16,219 bases of DNA, taken from an uncultured Solirubrobacter sp. (lineage in GTDB: Bacteria > Actinomycetota > Thermoleophilia > Solirubrobacterales > Solirubrobacteraceae). The number at the start of each line of letters is the position of its first letter. The first letter of the stretch is position 1. This document shows positions 1-7,662 of this stretch, one piece after another. The position numbers and the translations under genes are program-made. The notes beneath the pieces were generated by a model. That model made no database searches. It was given only the letters and a program-made list of their open reading frames with translations, and was not told where the DNA came from. The stretch is from contig CALMNS010000152.1 of the NCBI GenBank assembly GCA_937871635.1, positions 1 to 16,219 of the forward strand, read 5' to 3'.

Positions 1-251
1 CGCTCGACCCGCGCGTCGCCCGGGAGGTCCTCGACGCCCGGCGGACCAGCCCCGCCGCCTCGGTGCTCACCGGCCGTGAACGCGAGCTCGTTTCGCTCGT
101 CGCCGCGGGCCACAGCAACAAGGCCATCGCCCTGCGCCTCGGCATCAGCCACAAGACGGTCCGCAACACGCTCTCAGCCGCCTTCCGGAAGATGGGCGTG
201 ACCGACCGCACGCAGGCCGTGCTCTGGGCGCAGCGCGCCGGGCTGGTCTAG
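1..251 (+). CDS. LuxR/NarL-family transcriptional regulator, C-terminal HTH (5' end outside window)
   Basis: Partial gene, read in the frame that starts at base 3 and ending at a TAG at 249-251. The visible 82 residues end in a complete GerE/LuxR-type helix-turn-helix: LTGRERELVSLVAAGHSNK, then IALRLGISHKTVRN, then a final helix ending FRKMGVTDRTQAVLWA. These are the standard landmarks (T-xRE start, G-xSNKxIA turn, S-xKTVRNH-like recognition helix, M-GV-DRTQA). The preceding LDPRVAREVL is the kind of short segment that joins a receiver or other sensor domain to the HTH in NarL/FixJ regulators. The input domain is off the left edge, so response regulator versus other LuxR type cannot be settled. 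It is codirectional with the transporter operon 133 bp downstream and could regulate it (inference). Confidence 0.9.
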   Translation, partial: LDPRVAREVLDARRTSPAASVLTGRERELVSLVAAGHSNKAIALRLGISHKTVRNTLSAAFRKMGVTDRTQAVLWAQRAGLV

Positions 252-260
252 CGGACCAGC
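242..260 (+). terminator. Hairpin spanning the regulator's stop codon, possible terminator
   Basis: A perfect 7-bp stem (GCTGGTC 242-248 and GACCAGC 254-260) has a 5-nt loop that contains the TAG stop codon. A second, smaller hairpin (CGGGC 270-274, GCCCG 280-284) follows. Neither has a T-tract, so this is at most a GC-rich terminator of the kind common in actinobacteria. Short stems also arise by chance at this G+C content. Confidence 0.3.
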
Positions 261-304
261 ACAGCGCGTCGGGCCCGGCGCCCGGAGCATGCTTTCGGGT
301 CGAC

Positions 305-355
305 TTGAGCGTCAATTGAGCTGACGCTCGGTGTCCGTGATCGTAACCCGGACAC
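305..355 (+). promoter_or_regulatory. Two adjacent inverted repeats upstream of the EAR/Liv operon (likely operator/promoter region)
   Basis: The first repeat has perfect 8-bp arms, GAGCGTCA (307-314) and TGACGCTC (322-329), with a 7-nt spacer. The second has perfect 7-bp arms, GTGTCCG (331-337) and CGGACAC (349-355), with an 11-nt spacer. TTGAGC also occurs twice as a direct repeat 11 bp apart (305-310, 316-321), one helical turn. The second TTGAGC could serve as a -35 for a weak -10-like GATCGT (339-344, 17-nt spacing), but that promoter call is speculative. The position just upstream of a six-gene operon makes a regulatory role likely. The binding protein is unknown, and the upstream LuxR-type regulator is one candidate. 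Confidence 0.45.
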
Positions 356-384
356 GCTTGCGTTAGCGCGGAGCGGACGAGAAG

Positions 385-1482
385 GTGGAGCGCGTGCTGA
401 GGGAGGAGCAGCGGATCCGGACCTCCGGAGCGCGAGCCGTCGAACCGTTCGCGGTGGACGGCCTCGAGCTGCTCGCCATCCCCCAGCTCGCAGTGGACGT
501 CCCGGGATCCGAGCCGCTCATGAACGGCGGCGACTCGGACACGGACCTCCTCCTCCTCCGCCGGGTCGCCGGGAGCTACGTCCCCCACGCCACGCTCCCG
601 GCGCCCGGGGGCGAGGACGCCGAGTTCTTCACGATCGACGAGCGCTCCTTCCTCGCGGTGGCGAGCATCCGGCGCGGCAAGGGGCCCTACGAGTACGCGA
701 TCGAGTCGACCGTGTGGACCTGGTCCGCCGGCGCCTTCGTGCCGTTCCAGTCCCTCCCGACCTTCGCGGCCAAGCAGTTCACGCACTGGAACGTGGACGG
801 GCGGCACTTCCTCGGCCTCGCGCAGGGCGTCGGCCTTCCGCACCTCGTGGAGCAGAACCGCCCGTCGGTCGTGCTCGAATGGGACGGCGAGCGCTTCGTC
901 CCCTTCCAGGAGATCCCCTCGCGCTGGGCGTACAACTGGCATCCGTTCACCGTGGACGGGCAGTTCTTCGTCGCCCACGCCGAGCACCTCGACCCGAGCG
1001 TCCTGCACCGGTGGGACGGCGAGCGGCTTGTCCCCCACCAGGAGCTGATCGGCAACGCCGGTCGGGCGTTCGCCACGTTCGCGCGCGACGGCGAGCACTT
1101 CCTGATCGCCGCCGGCCTGGAGGCGCCGGCCCGGGTGCTGCGCTGGGACGGCGAGCGCTTCGTCGAGCATCAGGTACTCCCGGGCCTCGGAGCCCGCGAG
1201 CTGAAGGTGCTCGAGCGTGACGAGCGGCTGCTCCTCGTCCGGGTCAACTTCATCCTCGGCACGCCGAGGGACCCGCGGCCCGTGCTCGACTCGCAGCTCT
1301 ACGAGTGGCGTGACGGGGCCTTCGCCGAGGTCGAGGGCTTCCCGACGTGCGGCGGCACGGACGCCGCGGTGATCGAGGAGGACGGCGCGCTCAAGCTGGT
1401 CGTCTCCAACTCGCTGTCGCCCGAGATCCGCTTCGCCAACGACACGGTGGTCTACGGCCTCGTCCTGGACGGAGCCGCATGA
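385..1482 (+). CDS. EAR/EPTP-repeat seven-bladed beta-propeller protein
   Basis: A 365-aa protein made of degenerate repeats of about 44 residues. Each has the form [V/L]-x-x-W-x-G-x-F-V-x-x-Q-x-[L/I]-P ... D-G-x-x-F-L-x-V-A. Repeat tryptophans sit at residues 113, 166, 210, 254 and 308, and two further blades are more divergent (about 55-95, plus an N-terminal half blade near 19-35 that pairs with the C-terminal strand). This is the EAR/EPTP repeat known from animal LGI1, VLGR1 and TSPEAR and also found in bacteria, where it folds as a beta-propeller and is thought to mediate protein contacts. No signal peptide or membrane segment is visible, so it is probably cytoplasmic. GTG at 385 is taken as the start. 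GTG at 394 is equally possible because an AAGGTGG-like SD lies just before it. Its stop overlaps the next ATG (ATGA 1479-1482), so it is the first gene of the operon. Its function here is unknown. Confidence 0.75.
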   Translation: MERVLREEQRIRTSGARAVEPFAVDGLELLAIPQLAVDVPGSEPLMNGGDSDTDLLLLRRVAGSYVPHATLPAPGGEDAEFFTIDERSFLAVASIRRGKGPYEYAIESTVWTWSAGAFVPFQSLPTFAAKQFTHWNVDGRHFLGLAQGVGLPHLVEQNRPSVVLEWDGERFVPFQEIPSRWAYNWHPFTVDGQFFVAHAEHLDPSVLHRWDGERLVPHQELIGNAGRAFATFARDGEHFLIAAGLEAPARVLRWDGERFVEHQVLPGLGARELKVLERDERLLLVRVNFILGTPRDPRPVLDSQLYEWRDGAFAEVEGFPTCGGTDAAVIEEDGALKLVVSNSLSPEIRFANDTVVYGLVLDGAA

Positions 1483-2738
1483 CGGTCAAGGCGACCAACG
1501 GAGGCCCACCTTCGGCGGCGACGCGCTCCGCTGCCTCCGAGGGCCCGGCGCTGATCGAGCTCTTCCAGGTCTACACCGGATCCCCGGACTCGATCGGAGC
1601 GCGCTTCGGCCGGGACGCGGCCCGACGCCAGGCGGAGCTGCCGCTGGTGGTCGCCACCGGCGCCGACATCGCCCTGTACCCGGGTCGCGGCGCGCGCCCC
1701 GCAGTCGAGCCGTTCCGGCTCTCGACTCGCGGGTTCAAGGAGCTCGCGGGGGTCTCGCACCTCCCGTCGGCGCTGGTCACCCTCGCCCGCCAGAAGGCGG
1801 CGGATCCGGGCGGCACCTGGCGGGCGGACGCCCAGGCGCTGCTGGCCGCCACCCGCGCGGCGCGGGAGGAGAACGACGAGGCACTGTGGCGGGACCGCAT
1901 CGCCGTCGCTGCCTATCGCGGCCGCGAGCGGGCGATCGCCGCCATGGTCGATTACGGCTGCACGATCACGGAGGCCATGCTCGAGCGCTCGCTCGCCGAC
2001 GACGCCTACCTGAGCGCGGAGCGGCTGCGCGCGGACTACGTGACGGGACCCGCCGCCGGCCTGCCCGTGCCGTTCAACCGCGTCATGGTCGCGACCTTCT
2101 TCCTCGCGGGCATGGACATCGCCCACCGGATCATCGCCTTCTTCGACCGCCACGAGGTGCCGTGGGAGCAGGCGATGGTGGTGGTCGCGGGCCGGGCGGG
2201 CCGCCCGACCGCCGGGGTCACCCAGGACACGAACAGCGTCGCCGGAGTCATCCGCGCCGCCGCGCGGGGCCGGCTCCCCGACCGGCACCTGCTCATCGCC
2301 CCGCACGCTCCCGTCTTCCCGGCGTTCGACGGCGAGGCGCTCGACGCCATCGCCGCACTCGAGCCGGAGTATCGCCAGCTGTGGGCGAGCGTGCGAGCCA
2401 CCTCGGACCTCGGCGAGGACATGTTCGCCGGCTACCCGCGGTTCGTCCCGGCCGTCGCCGCCGCCCGCCTCGCGCCCGACGCCCGCAGCGTCGGCGGCAT
2501 GCCGGCGGTCGCCGATCCCGACGACTGGTTCGCGCTGACCACCCGGCTGCGGGTGGTGCTCGAGGATCCCCGCCAGCTGCTGTCGGGCGCCGTCACCGAC
2601 TTCGCGAGCCGGCAGCTCGTGGCCAACGACAACACGCCGTCCGCCGTCACGGTCCCCGGACTCGACGGCGAGCCGTACCCCGATCTCGAGCCGAGAGCGG
2701 ACCACTGGGTCACATCCGACGAGGGAGCAGGACGATGA
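1479..2738 (+). CDS. Conserved-looking protein of unrecognised family, coupled to the ABC transporter
   Basis: A 419-aa soluble protein that I cannot assign to a family. The ATG at 1479 overlaps the upstream stop (ATGA) and is preceded by GGAG, which fixes the start; a longer same-frame extension lies inside the propeller gene and is rejected. Visible features: an N-terminal block (about 27-60) beginning ALIELFQVYTGSPDSIGARF, a mixed helical middle, and a Gly-rich stretch around residues 230-260 reading GRAGRPTAGVTQDTNS. No signal peptide, clear transmembrane helix, Walker motif or metal-binding Cys/His cluster is apparent. Its stop overlaps the start of the binding-protein gene (ATGA 2735-2738), so it is made in step with both neighbours. 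An enzyme acting on the transported compound, or a partner of the propeller, are guesses from position only. Confidence 0.8.
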   Translation: MTVKATNGGPPSAATRSAASEGPALIELFQVYTGSPDSIGARFGRDAARRQAELPLVVATGADIALYPGRGARPAVEPFRLSTRGFKELAGVSHLPSALVTLARQKAADPGGTWRADAQALLAATRAAREENDEALWRDRIAVAAYRGRERAIAAMVDYGCTITEAMLERSLADDAYLSAERLRADYVTGPAAGLPVPFNRVMVATFFLAGMDIAHRIIAFFDRHEVPWEQAMVVVAGRAGRPTAGVTQDTNSVAGVIRAAARGRLPDRHLLIAPHAPVFPAFDGEALDAIAALEPEYRQLWASVRATSDLGEDMFAGYPRFVPAVAAARLAPDARSVGGMPAVADPDDWFALTTRLRVVLEDPRQLLSGAVTDFASRQLVANDNTPSAVTVPGLDGEPYPDLEPRADHWVTSDEGAGR

Positions 2739-3973
2739 GGGCAGCGAGAGCGTCCGCAGGACAGGGCAGGCTGCGCAGGGTGGTCGCCGCCGCCGCGCTG
2801 GCCTTGACGGCCGCCGCGTGCGGCGCGGACGGCGGCGGAGGCGAGTCCGGCGCAGCCTCGAAGGAGCCGCTGGTGATCGGGATGTCGCTTCCGCTCACGG
2901 GACCGGTGGCCGACCGCGCCAAGCCCGGACTCGAGGGCTACCGCTACTGGGTGGACGAGATCAACCGCAAGGGCGGGATGCTCGGCCGGCAGGTCAAGCT
3001 CAAGGTCCTCGACGACGGGTTCGACCAGCGCACGGCGATCTCCGACTACACGAAGCTCATCGGCCAGGACAAGGTCGACCTCATCCTGGGCACCTTCTCC
3101 TCCGACCTCAACCTCGCGGTCGCCCCGATCGCCGAGCGCTACAAGTACGTCTACGTCGAGCCCTCGGGCGGCGCGGACGAGATCTTCGAGCGCAACCCGA
3201 AGTACCTGTTCTTCGCTCAGCCCGCGACGACGCAGAAGCTGCCCAAGCAGTTCGTCGAGATGCTCAAGCGCGCGCCGGCCGACCAGCGGCCCAAGACGGT
3301 CGCCTTCGTCACCGTCGACGACCCGAACACGACCCAGCTCGAGGAGATCCTCAAGCGGGACCTCGGCGCGCTCGGCATCCGCACCGTCCTCTCCTCCACC
3401 TACGCGCAGGACGCCACCAACTTCGACGCGATCGTCAACCGCGTCAAGCGGGCGAACCCCGACCTGGTGGTCAGCGGGGCGGTGGCGCAGGACGGCATCA
3501 ACGTCGTCCGCTCGATGCAGAAGCTGCGCTTCTCGCCGAAGATGCTCTACCAGGTCAACGCCCCGACGGACCCGGCCTACGCCGACGGCATCGGCGAGGG
3601 CGCCACGGAGGGCATCCTCACCTACCTGGGGTGGAGCGCGGAGGCCGACTACCCGGGCAACCGGGAGTTCGTGGCGGGCTACCGCAAGCAGTTCGGCGCC
3701 GAGCCCAGCGAGGACGCCGCCAACTCCTACACCGCCGGGCAGGTGCTGGCCAAGGCGGTCGGCGAGGTCGGCAAGCTCGACCAGCCGGCCATCGCGAAGT
3801 GGCTGCACGCCAACACGGTGGAGACCATCGTCGGGCCGCTGCGCTGGGACGCCGCCGGACGCTCGCAGGGCGAGATGCTGCTCGCCCAGTTCCAGGACGG
3901 CAAGCTCCGGGTGATCGGACCGCCAAGCGCGGCGACCACCGAGAAGGTCATCTACGACAAGCCGAGCTGGTGA
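2735..3973 (+). CDS. Branched-chain amino-acid-type ABC transporter substrate-binding lipoprotein (Peripla_BP_6)
   Basis: A 412-aa exported binding protein, type I periplasmic-binding fold. Residues 1-29 form a lipoprotein signal: basic RLRR, an Ala/Leu-rich core, and LTAAAC with Cys29 as the probable lipidated residue. The lipobox is slightly atypical (Ala at -3). A Gly/Ser linker leads to the mature domain, which opens VIGMSLPLTGPVADRAKPG, typical of the LivK/HAAT family. Further family marks are an EINRKGGMLGR segment and a Ser-Gly-Gly ligand-loop-like region (EPSGGADE). The start is ATG 2735, with GAGGGAG about 8 nt upstream, and overlaps the preceding stop. It would capture the substrate outside the membrane and deliver it to LivH and LivM-LivG. 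Binding proteins of this class carry amino acids, urea, amides or aromatic acids, so the ligand cannot be named. Confidence 0.93.
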   Translation: MRAARASAGQGRLRRVVAAAALALTAAACGADGGGGESGAASKEPLVIGMSLPLTGPVADRAKPGLEGYRYWVDEINRKGGMLGRQVKLKVLDDGFDQRTAISDYTKLIGQDKVDLILGTFSSDLNLAVAPIAERYKYVYVEPSGGADEIFERNPKYLFFAQPATTQKLPKQFVEMLKRAPADQRPKTVAFVTVDDPNTTQLEEILKRDLGALGIRTVLSSTYAQDATNFDAIVNRVKRANPDLVVSGAVAQDGINVVRSMQKLRFSPKMLYQVNAPTDPAYADGIGEGATEGILTYLGWSAEADYPGNREFVAGYRKQFGAEPSEDAANSYTAGQVLAKAVGEVGKLDQPAIAKWLHANTVETIVGPLRWDAAGRSQGEMLLAQFQDGKLRVIGPPSAATTEKVIYDKPSW

Positions 3974-3989
3974 GCCGGGGAGCCTCGCG

Positions 3990-4874
3990 ATGACCCTGCT
4001 CGCTCAGACCCTGATCTTCGGCCTGTTGACCGGAGGCGTCTACGCCCTGATGTCCTCCGGCTTCACGCTGACCTTCGGGGTGATGAGGGTGATCAACCTC
4101 GCCCACGGTGCGCTGCTCATCGTCGCGGCGTTCTTCACCTGGTGGTTGTGGGACCGGACCGGAATCGACCCGCTGCTCCTCGGGCTCGGGCTCACCGTCG
4201 TGATGTACGGCATCGGATGGGTGCTCTACAAGACCGTGATCGCCCGGGTCCAGCGGATCGATCCGGAGCTGACGCTGGTCGCGTCGTTCGGCGTCGCCGT
4301 GGCGGCATCCGGAGTGCTGTCCCTGATCTGGGGCACGGAGGCGCGGGCGGCGACGCCGTCGTACTTCAACACCTCGATCAGCCTCGGCGAGATCGTCATC
4401 CCGCGAGCCCAGCTTTACGCCTGCGTCGGCGCCGTCCTGCTCCTCGCCGCGCTGTACGCGCTGCTGCGCGGGACCTTCGTCGGCCGCAGCATCCGCGCCT
4501 GCGCGACGAGCCGCAACGGGGCGGCGCTGGTCGGGATCGACGTGGAGCGCACGATGGCGCAGATGTTCGCCATCGGCGCCGCCACCACGGCCTTCGGCGG
4601 CGCGGCGCTGGCGGTGCTCTACCAGTTCGTGCCCGATTCGCACTACGTGTGGATCGGGCGCGTGCTGTGCATCGTGGTGCTCGGGGGCTTCGGCTCGTTC
4701 GCCGGCGCGGCGGCCGGTGCGGTGATCCTCGGCATCGGAGAGGCGCTGACGGCCGCCTACTGGGACACGCGCTGGACCACCGCGGTGCCGTACCTGCTGA
4801 TCATCGCCATCCTCATCCTGCGGCCGCAGGGCCTCTTCGGTGCCCGCCACCGGCTCGAGGGGGCGACGACATGA
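3990..4874 (+). CDS. livH: ABC transporter permease, LivH family
   Basis: A 294-aa integral membrane protein of the BPD_transp_2 family, of usual LivH length. The hallmark FGVMRVINLAHG sits at residues 29-40 after the first helix. Several hydrophobic spans follow, with a cytoplasmic ATPase-contact loop around 165-190 (RACATSRNGAALVGIDVERT). The C-terminus LLIIAILILRPQGLFG is typical of the family. ATG at 3990 lies 16 nt after the binding-protein stop, with GGGGAG upstream. The stop overlaps the next ATG (ATGA 4871-4874). It forms one half of the transmembrane pore with the permease half of the next gene. Confidence 0.95.
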   Translation: MTLLAQTLIFGLLTGGVYALMSSGFTLTFGVMRVINLAHGALLIVAAFFTWWLWDRTGIDPLLLGLGLTVVMYGIGWVLYKTVIARVQRIDPELTLVASFGVAVAASGVLSLIWGTEARAATPSYFNTSISLGEIVIPRAQLYACVGAVLLLAALYALLRGTFVGRSIRACATSRNGAALVGIDVERTMAQMFAIGAATTAFGGAALAVLYQFVPDSHYVWIGRVLCIVVLGGFGSFAGAAAGAVILGIGEALTAAYWDTRWTTAVPYLLIIAILILRPQGLFGARHRLEGATT

Positions 4875-6700
4875 ACCGCGCGGCGAAGCTCAGCCTGGCC
4901 GCACTCGGCGTGACCCTGCTGGCGCTGGTCCCGGTCGTCTCGGGGAACATCTACCTCCAGAACCTCCTGATCATGACCTTCCTGCTCGCCGTCCTGGCGT
5001 CGGGCTGGAACATCATCGGCGGGTACGCCGGCTACATCTCGCTCGGCCACAGCGCCTTCATCGGCGTCGGCGCCTACACCGCGGGGATCCTGGCCAACCG
5101 GTGGGGCGTCTCGCCGCTGGTGGTCGCGCCGCTCGGGGGCGTCGCCGCGGCGCTCATCGCCCTGAGCCTCAGCCTGGTCACCGGCCGCACTCGCGGGGCG
5201 GCCTTCGTGATCGTCACCTTCGCGATGCTCGAGCTGCTCGGCCTCGTCGCCACGAACTGGCCCGGCCTGACGGGAGGCGCCGACGGCCTCGTGCTCCCGC
5301 TCCCCTCCTGGAGCGTGGACATCCAGAACTGGCCGTTCTACTACGCCCTGCTGCTCCTGGTGGTCCTGTCCGTGCTGATGTCCATCGCGATCAAGCGCTC
5401 GAAGCTCGGTCTCGGACTGGTCGCCATCCGGGACGACGAGGACAAGGCAGCGGGCATCGGGGTGACCACACCGGTCTACAAGGCGATCGCCTTCATGGCG
5501 TCGGCCGTCCTCGTCGGCGTCGCCGGCAGCGTCTACGGCTACTACGTCTCCTACCTGGATACGAGCGCGCTGTTCGACATCACGCTCTCGGTCGAAGTGG
5601 TCCTCGCCGCGTTGATCGGCGGCCGGGGGACGGTCTGGGGACCCGTGCTGGGCGCCGCCATCCTGCAGCCGCTCATCGAGGTGACCAACTCGTCCTTCGG
5701 GGGCGCCAGCGCGGGCGCGGTCCGCCTGCTGCTGTTCGGCGGCCTGCTCGTCGCGGTCGCCCTGCTGCTGCCGCGGGGGTTGCTGCCCGAGCTCGAGCGG
5801 CTCGCCCGGCGCATCCTGCGCCACCGCGAGCCGAGCCTGACCGGCGCACGGCTCGCCGACCGTCCCGTGCCGGAGTTCCTGCGGCGCTCCGCCCCACCGG
5901 TCGCCGCCGACGGGACGGCACCGCCATCGCTGCTCAGCGTCGCCGGCGTGTCGAAGCGCTTCGGCGGAGTCAAGGCGCTCGACGGCGCGAGCTTCTCCGT
6001 GCGCGCCGGGTCGATCACGGCGCTGATCGGGCCCAACGGCTCGGGCAAGACGACGCTGTTCAACGTCATGGACGGCACCTACCGGGCGAGCGCGGGCGAG
6101 GTGAGGCTCGCCGGCGACGACATCACCGAGTGGAGCCGCACCAGGCGCGCGTTCGCGGGGATGGGACGCACCTACCAGCTGCCGCGGCTGTTCGACAGCC
6201 TCAGCGTGCTCGAGAACGTCGCGGCGGTCACCGACGAGTTCCGGCTGCGCACGCTGCTCGCGAGCGCCGTCTCGGGCGCCGAAGCCGAGCGAGCCACCGA
6301 GTTGCTCGAGTTCGTCGGCCTCGGCGACTACGTCGACGCGCGCGCGAGCGAGCTCTCCTACGGCCAGCGCAAGCTCGTCGAGCTCGCCCAGGTGCTGATG
6401 CTCGACCCGGCGGTCATCCTGCTCGACGAGCCGGCGGCCGGGATCAACCCGACGCTGATCCGCCGCCTCGCCGGACTGATCCGCTCGCTCAACGAGACGG
6501 GGCGCACCTTCGTGATCGTCGAGCACGACATGCACTTCGTGCTCTCGCTCTGCGATCCGGTGGTGGTGCTCTCGCGCGGCACGGTGATCGCCGACGATGG
6601 GCCCCAGGCGGTGTCGAGCGACCCGGCGGTCCTCGAGGCCTACCTCGGCGACGACTTCGTCGCCGAGGACATCGACGCCCCGGTGGGAGCGGCGCGGTGA
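4871..6700 (+). CDS. livM/livG: LivM-LivG fusion: ABC permease and ATPase in one polypeptide
   Basis: A 609-aa fusion. Residues 1 to about 308 are a LivM permease with the family motif GYISLGHSAFIGVGAYT (54-70) and about eight or more hydrophobic spans. A charged linker of about 45 residues (309-353) leads to a full LivG-type ATPase from about 354: Walker A GPNGSGKTT (387-395), a Q-loop near GRTYQLPRLF, signature LSYGQ (495-499, the usual LivG variant), Walker B VILLDEP (515-521) and switch His552 in VEHD. All catalytic residues are intact. The frame stays open across the linker and no internal start fits a separate livG, so the fusion is real in this sequence. ATG 4871 overlaps the livH stop. 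Fusions of this kind occur elsewhere in actinobacteria and fix the permease:ATPase ratio at 1:1. Confidence 0.95.
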   Translation: MNRAAKLSLAALGVTLLALVPVVSGNIYLQNLLIMTFLLAVLASGWNIIGGYAGYISLGHSAFIGVGAYTAGILANRWGVSPLVVAPLGGVAAALIALSLSLVTGRTRGAAFVIVTFAMLELLGLVATNWPGLTGGADGLVLPLPSWSVDIQNWPFYYALLLLVVLSVLMSIAIKRSKLGLGLVAIRDDEDKAAGIGVTTPVYKAIAFMASAVLVGVAGSVYGYYVSYLDTSALFDITLSVEVVLAALIGGRGTVWGPVLGAAILQPLIEVTNSSFGGASAGAVRLLLFGGLLVAVALLLPRGLLPELERLARRILRHREPSLTGARLADRPVPEFLRRSAPPVAADGTAPPSLLSVAGVSKRFGGVKALDGASFSVRAGSITALIGPNGSGKTTLFNVMDGTYRASAGEVRLAGDDITEWSRTRRAFAGMGRTYQLPRLFDSLSVLENVAAVTDEFRLRTLLASAVSGAEAERATELLEFVGLGDYVDARASELSYGQRKLVELAQVLMLDPAVILLDEPAAGINPTLIRRLAGLIRSLNETGRTFVIVEHDMHFVLSLCDPVVVLSRGTVIADDGPQAVSSDPAVLEAYLGDDFVAEDIDAPVGAAR

Positions 6701-7476
6701 TCGAGCTGCGCGACCTCACTGCGGGCTACGGCGGCGGCGACGTGCTCCAGGGCGTCGACCTCGCGGTCGAGCGGGGTTCGATCACCTGCGTGGTCGGCCC
6801 CAACGGAGCGGGCAAGTCGACGGTGCTGCGCGTCATCAGCGGATTGCTGCGCCCGCGGCTGGGCGAAGTGACGCTGGCCGGGGCGTCGATCGCCGGACGC
6901 TCGACGCCCGACATCATCCGCGCCGGGATCGTGCAGGTCCCGCAGGCCGGCGGCCTGTTCGGCGACCTCACCGTGCACGAGAACATGCTGGTCGGCGGCC
7001 ACGTGCTGCGCCGCGACCGCAAGCGGGTCAAGCGTCGCATCGCCGAGCTGGCCGAGGCCTTCCCGATCCTCGGGGAGCGGGCGGGCGACAAGGCGGGCGA
7101 CCTGTCCGGCGGCCAGCGGCGGATCGTCGAGTTCGCCCGCGCGCTGATCACCGAGCCGCAGGTGGTGCTGCTCGACGAACCCACTCTCGGGCTCGATCCA
7201 CGGGCCAGCGCCGTCGTGTTCGAGACGACGAAGATGGTCCAGTCGCTCGGCGCCACCGTGCTGATGGTCGAGCAGAACGTGCGCTTCGGCCTGAAGCTCG
7301 CCGACCACGGAGTGGTCATGGAGCGCGGCCGGGTCATCCTGGCCGACACCGCCGAAGCGCTGCTGGCCCGACCGGACATGTCGGCCCTCTTCTTCGGCTC
7401 CACCCCCCAGGCCGGCGAGGCGGCCGAAGGGCGGGAGGAGGCCCGGAAGTCCACCGCGGCCGGCAGCCTGGCGTAG
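6697..7476 (+). CDS. livF: ABC transporter ATP-binding protein, LivF family
   Basis: A 259-aa ATPase, slightly longer than typical LivF (about 235) because of a polar tail after residue 235. Walker A GPNGAGKST is at 34-42, signature LSGGQ at 136-140, Walker B VVLLDEP at 156-162, and the switch residue is Gln in VEQN, as usual for LivF. The GTG start at 6697 overlaps the previous stop (GTGA) and has GGTGGGAG upstream. It pairs with the ATPase half of the LivM-LivG protein to power import. It is the last gene of the + operon; no clear T-rich terminator follows, only a small 5-bp hairpin (GCGCC 7501-7505, GGCGC 7511-7515). Confidence 0.95.
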   Translation: MIELRDLTAGYGGGDVLQGVDLAVERGSITCVVGPNGAGKSTVLRVISGLLRPRLGEVTLAGASIAGRSTPDIIRAGIVQVPQAGGLFGDLTVHENMLVGGHVLRRDRKRVKRRIAELAEAFPILGERAGDKAGDLSGGQRRIVEFARALITEPQVVLLDEPTLGLDPRASAVVFETTKMVQSLGATVLMVEQNVRFGLKLADHGVVMERGRVILADTAEALLARPDMSALFFGSTPQAGEAAEGREEARKSTAAGSLA

Positions 7477-7516
7477 TTCGCCGCGTCCGCCGGAGAGAGG
7501 GCGCCGGCTTGGCGCG

Positions 7517-7612
7517 ATGGTTGACGCGCTGCTCGAAGGCAACGGCCTTGAGCGCCGGGACGTCGTCTCCTGGGTCATCGCGCTCACCACCGATCTGCTG
7601 GCGCAGGCGTGA
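7517..7612 (+). pseudogene. 31-codon ORF resembling a TetR C-terminal end (remnant?)
   Basis: Between livF and the convergent marR gene lies a short open frame, ATG 7517 to TGA 7610-7612, 31 aa. It contains DALLEGNGLERRDVVSWV followed by a helix ending LTTDLLAQA. The pattern (hydrophobic helix, Gly-Leu turn, final amphipathic helix) looks like the last two helices of a TetR/AcrR regulator with the rest deleted. There is no well-placed SD: the purine stretch at 7491-7500 is 16 nt away. A chance ORF is also possible at this G+C content. The remainder of the 186-bp gap shows nothing I can support. Confidence 0.3.
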
Positions 7613-7662
7613 TCAGCCGGTGCCGTCGTCCTCCGTGACCGGCGCCGACGCGGCCTGGAGCA

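Noticed and set aside
41..260. Repeated 10-mer GCGGACCAGC at 41-50 and 251-260
   Set aside because: It is short and GC-rich, and the second copy is explained by the hairpin at the stop codon; no sign of an attachment site or mobile element boundary.
880..1165. Near-identical DNA repeats encoding WDGER
   Set aside because: They reflect the protein repeat of the beta-propeller (44-residue period), not a separate DNA repeat element.
1886..2734. Long upstream in-frame extension of the substrate-binding protein
   Set aside because: The extension is Arg/Pro-rich shadow of the preceding gene; the lipoprotein signal peptide and SD fix the start at 2735.
4142..4870. In-frame N-terminal extension of LivM-LivG
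   Set aside because: It lies inside livH in another frame and is Arg/Ala-rich; ATG 4871 begins a normal LivM N-terminus and overlaps the livH stop.
4757..6535. 592-codon open frame on the minus strand opposite livM-livG
   Set aside because: The product is low-complexity, rich in Arg, Asp, Glu and Gln, and the opposite strand carries intact ABC transporter motifs.
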